Of a DNA stretch of 64,000 nt, positions 54,647 through 64,000 are shown in pieces. Source of the stretch: Pisolithus tinctorius (Eukaryota; Basidiomycota; Agaricomycetes; Boletales; Pisolithaceae); NCBI GenBank assembly GCA_024663395.1, contig JANFAH010000039.1, positions 233,501 to 297,500 on the forward strand. The letters are read 5' to 3'. The notes beneath the pieces are model-generated. The model saw nothing but the letters and a program-made list of their open reading frames with translations. It was not told where the DNA came from and ran no database searches. The number at the start of each line of letters is the position of its first letter. Positions within the stretch are counted from its first letter, which is position 1. Made by a program: the position numbers and the translations under genes.

Positions 54647-56955
54647 TTAGCACTTCCCCTCTGGAGTATTAGAGCTTTCTGCAGGTCTAACTTCGTCTTC
54701 AGCACCAAATGCCGTGGTACAGCCCAAGCCAGCTCTTCTGAGTTCAGCCGACGAGGAATTTGCTTTCGTGACCTCCTTCTGTATTGCGTCATGGTGACCA
54801 GAAAGCCATATCACTTGCAGGATGCCACAGGAGTCGACGTCGTGTTCTTTACCGACTCTTGGACTATGGATCAGGAACAAAGACAATGCCAATAGGGCAA
54901 TAGAAGTAAACAGGCCGATGGAAACCTATTACACCGCGACGTAGCGAGAAAAATAAGTCAGCCAGTACCAAAAAATGAAGGTGATTAACGGACCGGCGTG
55001 AGATTTATCTGGGATTATGAGTGAATTTCTGCGATCAAAAAAGAGGTCGAACGCTCACATTCAGACGTAATTTGAACTCTGATTGAACAACGGAGGTATC
55101 TCCGGTCGAATTCGTGTAGTAACCAGAAGTGGTAAGGACTTAACGTGGTGGATGTTCGGTCAGCGTGAAAATAACCACGAAGCCTCACCAGTAAACTCAC
55201 CGGCCCACGCAGCAGCGCTTGCTACCTGCGCCATAGAGCTTTCAAAGTAAGACAGTGTATTATTGGAGGACGACAGGACACTGCTTTGGTTGAGAGCCGT
55301 AACATTGTATTGCCAGCCTAGAAGTGCCATCAAGTACCTGTATCAACTGTCCGTCAAGGTGATCATCTGTGTTAAGTGCTAATACTTACTCATCCAAAAA
55401 GCTCAAGAGGCATCCTTGCTCCCCACAATGGGTGGGACCATAAAAGTCAGTCGATATAGCAGATGAGCTCCATGCATCACCGAACTGTGGATGAGCCTTG
55501 TTAGCGCCAACGTGTCCAACTGAAGCTTAGTGCTATACCCAGTCCAGTTCGGGGTCAGGATTCTCTGTCGAATTGAGCTGCCAGGGCGTCCATGTTGAGT
55601 TGAGAGGAGATACGGGGTCTATGCTCAGAAGGTCATTTGTTGAGGCATTAATAATCGCGGATTGATGCGTTAGCGATAGAACGCATGTCATGATTTGGAT
55701 CGTCGTCGTTTCCGTTTCATTGACTAGAGGTTCAGAACCCCTTTTTTTGAGAATGGGAAAGGCAGCAGAAGGTAAGGACTTACCACCACCTGCTGTGGGA
55801 CGAGTTTGAGTGATGTTAAAGGTTGATCCAGCATTGTTATTCGCATCCAGAATGGGCGGCGTAGCGAGAATCGTCACTGCCCGCCCCTAGTCATCGCATC
55901 AGTAGCAAGCCAGCTTGACCTGACTGAAACGTACATTTGCATAGACTTCATAAGTCACATTCTCATCTGGCATATAGTCAATTCCTGTTTTGCTGCAAGG
56001 TTGAACCAAACCCACAGAGAGAGTAGATTGGAGAGTAGGTCACAGGAGGTTGATCGCCATCAGCCGCTGATACTGTGTAGCTCCCGTTCAGGCCGGAATT
56101 CAACGTAGCACTGACGTTAGTGAGAGAATAGCATTGTGCACCGAAGGTAACCGCAGCGACCGTAGCATTACCATAGCCCGACCTCGCTGGTAACGTCTCA
56201 TACAGGGTAGCACCCCTCAGCCCGGTTGTGTTTAATAGTCCAGGGTACCCCGAAATTGATCGGATGAGGGCCGTTGCAGTGTTCCAGTAGGTGTCAAGAG
56301 GCAGGTCCGCCAAGTTCAGCATCCCATACTGTGTGGGAGCATTGGCTACATGTGTGTTGTCGAATGGTACGAGGCTCATTAAAGAACACGACGTGACATG
56401 GAGAACAGCAATCCCTCCAAGATAAAGCATGACCAAGAGCACACCACACGTGGCGGCCTTTAACTTGAATTGATCCAAAAGGGTGCTTAGTGCTGCACCA
56501 AGTCCGCTCCATGCACCAGTCTTGTCATGAGTTGCTGTCAGTGTTTGGCGCTGCAAGAGGTCGCGGCGGAGAGCGAGCCGTTGGGTTAACCAAACCAGAA
56601 GGATCCCGTAACCCTGGTTCACAAGGTATTTTACTTGGGGGAAGATCACGTGTACAGATAAGAACTCACTGTTCCGAATACCTGTAAAATGGTCGTGACC
56701 CCGACAGAGGCGACATTGTTCGAGATGTTCGAAGGAACGACGACATTTTGCTCCCGTCGGAATTTGTGCAGCGCCAACAGCACGACATGTATGATGATAA
56801 GGATAACATGGAACGCATAGCACATCCAGGTATAGACGGCCCATTTCCAGGTCCGCCACCACCCGCGCGACGAGGATGCTGGTGATATTGGAGTGAGACT
56901 CTCCGAGACTCTCAGCACATATGCGGTTACCTTGCGGAGAGTTGGGCTCTGTCAT
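54647..56955 (-). CDS. Orphan multi-pass membrane glycoprotein, copy 2
   Basis: Minus-strand paralogue of copy 1. The first exon (MTEPNSPQ) is spliced through a GTAACC...ACCAG intron to ASSSRGWWRTWKWAVYTWMC. Membrane segments occur at FHVILIIIHVVLLALH, after ILQVFGT, and at LVMLYLGGIAVLHVTSCSLM. The sequon-rich exposed region includes NATVAAVTFGAQCYSLTNVS. The final exon carries a C-terminal membrane segment (IALLALSLFLIHSPRV) and ends PAESSNTPEGKC. Where copies 1 and 3 use a GC donor, this copy has GTAAGT. No stop interrupts the exons I joined, so it looks functional. Membrane topology suggests a cell-surface or vacuolar protein; the function is unknown. Confidence 0.72.
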
Positions 56956-57044
56956 GAATAGCAAATAACGTCTGAATTGGAGCGGGTCCTGAGCAGCACT
57001 CCAAGAGCTTTTAAATCGGTCAGGTACTATATCGTCGGTAGGGG

Positions 57045-57050
57045 TTTATA
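57045..57050 (-). promoter_or_regulatory. TATA box of membrane gene copy 2
   Basis: TATAAA on the minus strand, about 95 bp upstream of the ATG at 56955; it is conserved with 33929-33934 in copy 1. Confidence 0.5.
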
Positions 57051-58760
57051 GCACCCTCGCTTATACTATGGGCCCTTTCCAGAAGCACCTCCTGAACCAC
57101 ACGCGTGTAGACCATGAGGGTCTGCGAGGTTTATGGTCCATTCGGACGCTTTCATGATCTTGCGTGAAACCCGTCTGTCTCGGGTCACAAGTCAATAATA
57201 TGTATGTATTTTTCAGCTTGCCTTGAGGTGAAGTACGTACATAATTGCCAAACTCGTTTTTGCTCGTCTACAAACCGAGATATCTATCCCGTGTGGCAGC
57301 CTAACGCCTTTCATACGATCCATTTAGCGCTGGTGCTGGGAACCGAAGACGCACGAGATAACACTTACGGTGGACTTCCGGCTACGGGAGGTTAGGGTTT
57401 TTGGAAAAAAAAATTGAAGGAAGTATGAGAGGTTGGAAAATGAAGAAATACATAAATCAGAAAGACTGCTCCGACCGCAAACAGGATAGATTAGCGCTCT
57501 ATTGCACAAGCGACTCTGCATGACCTGCCTGGAAGTATGCCTCAAGGTAAGCGCATTCTTCTATAAGGTTTCGACAATATGACTTACGATTCTTGCAAGC
57601 TGACGAGAAGGAGTGATCGTAACCACCACGCAGGTCGCTTTTGCACATATTGCAGGGTACTTCCAATTCGAATGTGCTGACTGCTGCCTTTTTGGCTGAT
57701 GGCGCCTATGGAATGGCATACTCGTGGTGACTACACGGTAGGGTTTTCACGCCTCGAGCTTCGCTTCATGATCGGGGGCACCTATGGATATGGTGCCGGT
57801 TCTTCTTCGGAGTTTGCTGGGTAAGCACTTACGTCGTGCCGCCTGTCAACACTTACATACTCTTGAAAGGATTTATCATCGTATATATCGGAGCAAAGTA
57901 TTCTGTCATCGCTCGTGTCTGACAACGGTCTTTCTGCTGGGTGCGTAAGAAAGCGAAGTGCATTTTGGTTTCCCAAATGCTCTCAAGCTTGGGGCTTGGG
58001 CCGTTGCTTGATTAATCTATAGTGATCCCACGAAAATTACGGCAATAGCGGAAATTTCAGGCTGGACTTGTCCTTCCCTCAAAGCGGTTCATGGTGGGGG
58101 AACATGATAGCTGCGAGATTGTCACGACTCAGTGGCACTGGAACCAAATTTGGGCCACCTCTTGAGTAATTTTCTTGGTATCGCTATGCGACTACGATCT
58201 GTCGTTGATGTGAATGAGTAGGTTGACTGTGCGTCCTTCTGCTGTATTGGTAAGTGCCAATTTGCAGTTTCTCAACGGATTTGTCCACCCTTTTTAGCTA
58301 GATGCGGGTCACAGCGACGGCAGCTGTACGCCTTACAAATCGAACACCTTTCATGACCGCATAATACTAATTCAAGTCTCCTGTCTTAATCGCTCACCCA
58401 AAGCGCTCGTCAAATAAACTGGTCACACGCATATTCAAGCGAAAGAACTCATGTATTTGGTCTTCTAAATCGATCCCTCTACCTGCAATACTTTCCTCCG
58501 GCATGCAGTGTGCTCGTGGCCAGCGTTTTCTTGTTGGTGGCTGCGGCAGTTATCGTGGATCCGATGTGACCGGCCTGGAGCGCCTGGATGGTGACGAGCA
58601 TTTGGGAGTTGTGTGGCTGCCATCGGGCTCTTTCTGTCAAGGTAAAATGGATGACCGTTTACGTTCGAGATGAAATAAGAAGTTCCTGGTTAATCACCGC
58701 TTGACCAAGCACACACATTGAATCCTCGAAGCCAACCCACTCGAGGATAACGATTGGCCT

Positions 58761-58860
58761 CACATCCAGCATGTGGCCTGCACATCCGGCATGTAGCCTG
58801 CACATCCGGCATGTAGCCTGCACATCCGGCATGTAGCCTGCACATCCGGCATGTAGCCTA
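58761..58860. repeat. 20-bp minisatellite, five units
   Basis: Five tandem copies of CACATCCGGCATGTAGCCTG; the first differs at two positions and the last at its final base. It lies at the outer end of inverted-repeat arm B2. Confidence 0.95.
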
Positions 58861-59859
58861 CGAAAAGCGTTCAGTGCATGCACATAACTTTCGCGGGAAC
58901 CACTGCACTGTTTGACATCGGGCCACTGCCAGGTGGTCTGTGGAAGAACCCAGGAGCTCTATATTTTCGAAGTCTAGATCAACGAAACGAAACGAAGTCG
59001 AAGTTGCCTGTAACTTGCTGTAAGGTAGCCCGGCATGATACGTCCTGCTCCATCATCCCCAGGTTTGCGTTATCTTAGATGGTCATTTCATGTTGGAAAT
59101 GCTGAAAGAAGCCTCCCTAATTTCATTTTCCAGGGATGGGACCAAATGTGCTGGATCTTGAAAGGCAAGGGATAAGTGCAATAGAAGTGGCCCACGGCGG
59201 ATATGTCGTAACCAGGAGTTGGCAACAAACCACTTCCTGGTGCTCATCGATGGTCAGTAGTAGCCCTCGTCCTTCCACACTGCTTGCTGAATTGCGCTAC
59301 CGCATGCAGATGGTGATAATAACCGTGGCCCGTCTGTAAGCTCGGCACCACCGCCCGGGATGCCACCAGTCTCGAATGAACCCTACACAAGTTCCCCTCC
59401 GATCTATGACGTCACGAGTTACCCCGCAGGATCTTCTGAGTGGAAGTCTTGTAAAGCAGGAGGCATTGCGATGGAGCTGTGGCGGAAGCGTGTGGTGCAG
59501 ACTCGCCCACAGTACGGGCATGTTACAGTCAGAAGGCTACTCGGTTTGATGGCTAAGCACAAACCCACCACGCAGACTAAGTTTTGTCGAAGTCTCCGTT
59601 GAGGTGCGTATCTGGTAGAGGTGTAGCCTTTATCGGTCGGCTTCATAGTGTTCCTTCTGATCATGTCATACGAGAGATGATGAACTAATGTGAATGCCTT
59701 TCTGACAGAGACGATGACAGATCCATTTGTTTCGGTATCGCTCGACTTCGGCATACACCTCTCATTATCTGTCGATGTCGATAGAAACGCATGAACATGA
59801 GTACCCTAATGGCAGTTAAGTGCTCGCTAACCTGACTGCTGTATTCTGACTTCCAGCTA
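58861..59859. other. Intergenic, no supported gene
   Basis: A plus-strand frame at 58878-59078 (TTALFDIGPLPGGLWKNPGA) looks protein-like and might be a relic exon, but I recognise no family and find no joined exons. The rest has only short overlapping frames. Confidence 0.35.
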
Positions 59860-61210
59860 TGCTGTGGAGTTCGTCACGCTGTCAAACGCAACAACTAGGT
59901 TGGCAAATGCTACCGTGTATGAGAAGACACCGGTACAGGTCTCCCAGAACGTTACGGTTGATGCGGTTACATTTGGTGCACAATGATATTCTCTCTCCAA
60001 CTTCAGCGTTACGATGAATCCCAACCAGAAGGGGAACTATATTGCGTCAGCAACAATCTTCTACGACCCACTCTAATCTATGGCTTCTGTAGGTTTGGTT
60101 CAACTTTGAAGCCGGACAAGATTTGATTGTATGCCAGATACGGATTTGGTGCATGCGATCGGCGGAAATGTACGTTTCAGTTGGGCCAAGCTAACCCACC
60201 ACCCATGTGAAGTCTAGGGAAGAGCAGTAACGGTTCTCGCCACTCCGCTTATTTTGGATGCAAATAACAACACTGGATCAACCTTCGAATTCACTAAGAC
60301 TACCCTCGTTTCGAATGGCTGTGGGTCGTAACCCTTCCTCCAGCTCCCTGGGAGGTCAACTCAACGAGTAATCCTGACTTCCAATTAGATTGGGTATAAC
60401 ATAGCTCCAGTCGAGTATATTTTCGCTAAGGAAGCTCATTCACAGTTCGGCGATACATGGATATCCATTGTAACGCATGCTCTGTGTAGTCCAACCTCTC
60501 GTGCAATTCCAGAATCCGCCTTATACGAATTTGATGAGCAAGCATTTTTCACTCATGACAATTGGTCATTTTGATGGACAGCCGATATAGGCACGTAACG
60601 CAGCTTCTGGGCTTCGGAAACACTGTCTCAACATTCTCCATAATACTGTATGACTTCGAAACCTCTGTGGCGCAAACGGCAAGTGCTGCCGTATGGGCTG
60701 GTGAGCCTCTTGACACTGGTTGTTTTCAGGCTTCTAGATGACTGGACTTCCTCTGCAAAGTTCTCATTATGTCTGGTTACTCCACAAACTCGACCGCAGA
60801 AACCTCCCTTCTTATTTCGACGTACAGTCTACATCTGAATGTGAGCATTTGATCTCTTTCCCGACTGCGGAAACTCACTCATAACCGCAGGAGAATGTCA
60901 CGCCAGTCTGTGTACCACGTTTAATTTTCTGGCATTAGCCAACTTATTTTCCACCTGCGCGCTATGATGTAGGCATCCGTAGGCCTGCTTACCTCCATCA
61001 TCCTACTGGTGTTCTCTGTCCTGATTTACAGCTCCGGGAGTTGGAAGACAGCCCATTGTCGAATCCTGTGGGATCTTGCAAGTGGTATGGATTTCTGATA
61101 AGCATCACGAACGGGATGTGGTCGCAGGAGTGAAAGAGCCGTCTTCTTTACATCTCAGAAAGACCAGATTAATCGAGGTCACTTTTGGTGACACGGAGTC
61201 GGACAAATAA
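59860..61210 (+). pseudogene. Orphan membrane gene, dead copy 4
   Basis: Plus-strand sequence follows the exon order of the family but is broken. AVTFGAQ is followed by TGA at 59985 where the other copies have a Cys codon, the membrane-spanning 5' exons are missing, and several exons are shortened. The last exon (about 61040-61210) keeps HRKTRLIEVTFGDTESDK-like sequence close to the end of copy 3. It lies tail-to-tail with the intact ARG7, 284 bp apart. Confidence 0.75.
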
Positions 61211-61493
61211 GCGGCACACGATAGGCTGCGCACTATCTTGATTATCGTTCTTGGGTGTTGTAGGTTTACTCATCTTGATCCTTTCTATGGACAAACAAGC
61301 CGACGAGTTCAGTGCTGTGCGACCCGAGCTGTTAGGCGTACCCATGACGGTAGAGATGGCATACAAATGTAGACACATCCGATCAGAGTCGAGCTAACTC
61401 TACTTACTTAGATTTGTCTACATACGATTCAGGGTTTTTGAATTTCCTATCCGCGCCCACGCCCTCCGCTGGCACGTACTTGCACTGGATCGC

Positions 61494-63199
61494 TCAACTA
61501 CGATAATCTCCATTGATCCTGACATATTCCTACAGTGAACAATTGAGATCAGCACATGCACGTGGTAAAAGTTCTTCAGCACACTCACATAACTAAAATC
61601 ACACGTCCAATATGTCGCTCTCTCTTTTCCACCTACACCCTGCCCCCCTAGATCCACCACGATCCCGAACTCGTCCTGTCCTAATATCTGCGATGCGCGT
61701 TCTTCGTCGACCCCGGCGGGTTCGCCGTTGATGAGGACGGGTAGCGGGGTAGGGTTGGTAGATGTCGAGTTCGTAGGTGACGAATGGACGAACGAGACGC
61801 TTACGCTGGTTGGGTTGAGAGGGGTGCTGAGGGTTGCTGAGCCTGTGGAGGAGAGAATGCGGCCCCAGCTGGTGTGTTGATGAAGGTGGGAGGAAAGGAT
61901 GTGTGAATAAGGTACGACGTGAAGGATAATTATACTTACTTGGCATCTTCACCATAGAGTGCTGTTTTAACGAGTGCGGATGTCGAGATGGTCGAAGCAA
62001 CACAGCGCGCGTCGGCATACGATGCTGCGTTCTGTTCGTTCGTGTGTCAGGTTATAAATCGGTAAGAACAATGTTTTGTGTAGAATACCTACCTCGACGG
62101 ATACTTCTACAAATTTGGTAGCGCCTTCACCGTCCCTCACCACCAGTTTCGCCAGATCGATCGCAAACGTGGTCAGCTCGTCCCTAAAAATACGATATGC
62201 TTCCGGATCTGTCCCTTCATCAATCTCCTCAACCTTGCTACTCTGCTCCCTCGGCACGCCCGCTCCATTTGCCAGAGCGATGATCGTATCGTTGGTGGAC
62301 ATGTCCCCATCCACAGAGATAGAGTTAAAGCTTCTGTCAACGGCGTAGCTCAGGGCGCTCTGCAAGCTTCGTGGCGAGACCGGTGCATCGGTAAGTATGA
62401 GGCCGAGGAGCGTAGCATGTAATGAGGTAGGTATGGACTCTGGACCCGCCATACGCGGATGAATCATTCCCGCACCCTTGTCCATCCCTGCCATGCGGTA
62501 TGTAGAACCGTTGATCTGGAACGTCCTCGCGCGCAGTTTTGGAAATGTATCTGTCGTCATGAATGCCCGTGCTGTAGCATCCCATGCTGTGGGTGTAGAT
62601 GCGAGGGCGTATGTGGGCGACGAAGGGTCTGATTGTGTGTGGATGGCGTTGATGATGGCGGTTATGGGAAGGTTGACGCCAATAACGCCTGTCGACATCA
62701 CAAGGGTCTCGTTCGTCGTCGGATCCTTGCCATCTGGTGGGGGGAGACCATGTACACGAAGAAGTCCATCCACAGCACGGACCATCGACCATGCATCTTC
62801 CATACCCTTCTTACCTGTAACAGCGTTGGCGCAGCCGCTGTTCACAACGACAGCGCGTGCACGTCCATTCGATTTATCGAGTACGTCGCGCGAGACCAGG
62901 ACTGGTGCAGCGCGGAATGCGTTGAGGGTGAAACATGCTGCTGCCGCTGTAGGATGTGGTGAGGTGGATAGTACGATGGCGAGGTCCTGTGGCGGGTTCG
63001 GTTGATTCGGACGGGTTTTTTTGACGCCCGCGTGGATACCTGCGAGGAGGTAGCCTTTTGGGAGGAGTTCTTTGGGTATCGGGGAGTGTAAATGGTCCTT
63101 GGAGGGGGTAGCTTTGGCGGTGAACGTCGTCGTCGTCGTGGTCGTCGACGAGAAACGTTTAAAGAGTCGAATCGGGCCCTTCGAGATGCTCGCCATCAT
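61494..63199 (-). CDS. ARG7: Mitochondrial bifunctional ornithine acetyltransferase / N-acetylglutamate synthase
   Basis: Exons on the minus strand: 62093-63199, 61940-62031, 61589-61868 and 61494-61529; phases join to 504 residues. The N-terminus (MMASISKGPIRLFKRFSS) is a typical mitochondrial presequence. ArgJ hallmarks follow: VVNSGCANAVTGKKGMEDAW, the self-cleavage site LVMSTGVIG with nucleophile Thr170 at the start of the beta chain, [34 protein letters not shown] and the C-terminal EYVRINGDYRS. The enzyme recycles the acetyl group between N-acetylornithine and glutamate in arginine synthesis, in the mitochondrial matrix. This is the only intact copy in the window; four truncated relics lie to its left. 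A + strand frame across exon 1 (62478-63005) is an antisense shadow. Confidence 0.95.
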
Positions 63200-64000
63200 C
63201 GGCGCTGTGGTCGTCGTCGTCGACTGCGAAAGTTGAACCGAACTGTGGAAATTCGTGACGACTCGCTTGGAGTCGGAGAAGTTGCCCTACCGCGTATCTA
63301 ACTCATCGTAACAGACCGTCAAAGTATTAGATTGGCTGTTGGACAGACACCAAGACTAGGAAAATGAAAACTGTCTGTCCTGAGCCATCACTCTCATAAA
63401 CCTTAGCTATTATGCATAATAAAGCTACCTGCTGACGAAGAGAGTGGAATGCTTCGTTGTCATGACTGACATCCCTGCGTCCAGATCTCCAACTCGCCGA
63501 CATTCAAGTACTGAACCCCGAAGTAGTCGTATTTGCAAGTTGCCCTTGTGATTTCAACAGAGTGAACTGACAGTAGTAAAGCGATGTTGGATTTCCAATT
63601 GTACCAAGCCAGCTGCATCCACGATTGCACCTAGCGCAAAGATTAAAAGGAAAAAAAAGAAACCCTGGTCGCTCTGCCATCGCTCCGTTACTCGAACGAC
63701 GTCTTTGAAAACGACCACGAGTGCAGCTCGATTCAACTGCATCGACGGCATGGCATCCGCACAAAATATGAGACACCTTATATAGAGGTGACAGCCACGT
63801 CACGGCTGACTCGTCTGTGACATACCGTCACACATTCCACCGAAACCACGCACCCAACGCACCAGACGATCATCGACGCCGTCCGACACATCCTCAAGAC
63901 ACTGAAAAATGGGATCAACAAGGTCAGTCACCGTCACTATCGACATCTGCAACGATTGGGTCGGGTTATCAAGTCGTTGGAGACGTGCAGAGGATGGATG
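63200..64000. other. ARG7 upstream region and window end
   Basis: No supported gene. It contains the ARG7 promoter region and an A-rich tract (63640-63660). Near 63910 an ATG followed by a possible GTCAGT donor could begin a plus-strand gene that continues beyond the window, but too little is present to judge. Confidence 0.35.

Larger units (their letters stand above)
54590..58770 (-). repeat. Inverted-repeat arm B2 (orphan membrane gene copy 2 and flanks)
   Basis: Inverted counterpart of 25809-36437. It lacks the 6.4-kb transposon: at about 58005-58020 the sequence runs uninterrupted through the insertion point. Similarity begins near 54590 (3' flank of the membrane gene) and ends at about 58770, next to a minisatellite. 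Confidence 0.85.

Noticed and set aside
58761..58860. Possible CRISPR-like array
   Set aside because: The units are contiguous 20-mers without unique spacers, in a fungal genome. It is a minisatellite.
62478..63005. 175-codon plus-strand frame across ARG7 exon 1
   Set aside because: It lies entirely antisense to a gene with strong family motifs and verified splice phases; the antisense frame has no motif.

Overview
This window is eukaryotic and comes from a filamentous basidiomycete, very probably a mushroom-forming agaricomycete. Genes carry many short introns (about 45-80 bp, GT-AG with a few GC-AG). Both large DNA transposons encode Plavaka-type transposases, which are abundant in Agaricomycetes. 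The gene set (F-box/LRR families, orphan multi-pass membrane proteins, an AA9 lytic polysaccharide monooxygenase) fits the same group. I cannot name the species.

Layout. 1-5.3 kb is an AT-rich, decayed Ty3/gypsy retrotransposon on the minus strand with a solo LTR nested in it. 5.3-20.2 kb is an inverted duplication: an F-box gene with flanks (arm 5.3-8.0 kb, broken copy; arm 16.8-20.2 kb, intact copy) brackets two housekeeping genes, a divergent PPR gene (8.2-11.2 kb, minus) and a VPS9-domain Rab5-GEF gene (11.2-15.1 kb, plus), with a third decayed F-box gene beside them. 22.3-24.8 kb holds a small AIP3/Bud6-N-terminal protein and an orphan membrane protein.

25.8-61.2 kb is an accessory, repeatedly duplicated region. 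A second inverted duplication (25.8-36.4 kb against 54.6-58.8 kb) carries two copies of an orphan membrane-protein gene. A third copy (50.7-53.1 kb), a dead copy (59.9-61.2 kb) and a short relic (53.8-54.2 kb) lie nearby. Fragments of ARG7 (bifunctional ornithine acetyltransferase, argJ family) lie at 36.8-38.2, 41.2-41.5, 53.3 and 54.2-54.5 kb. The only intact ARG7 is at 61.5-63.2 kb, tail-to-tail with the dead copy, so the duplicated unit was probably 'membrane gene + ARG7'. An intact AA9 LPMO gene sits at 39.0-40.1 kb.

Two DNA transposons can be delimited almost to the base because duplicated copies of their insertion sites are present empty in the same window. Element 1 (26,562-32,981) has three genes: a DUF6532-like gene, an unknown gene, and a 936-residue Plavaka transposase. 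Element 2 (41,574-50,460) has 11-bp terminal inverted repeats, subterminal ATTGCAAT repeats, a full-length multi-exon transposase, an accessory gene and, between them, a captured intron-containing fragment of the fatty acid synthase alpha-subunit gene (FAS2). The captured FAS2 fragment and the self-contained 'empty site' evidence are the most notable observations.

Exon structures given as coordinates were read by hand from splice sites. For the PPR, VPS9, AIP3, orphan membrane (23.8 kb), DUF6532-like, unknown (28.6 kb), Plavaka-1, AA9, F-box and ARG7 genes the summed exon lengths are divisible by three and the phases join, but none is confirmed by transcripts.
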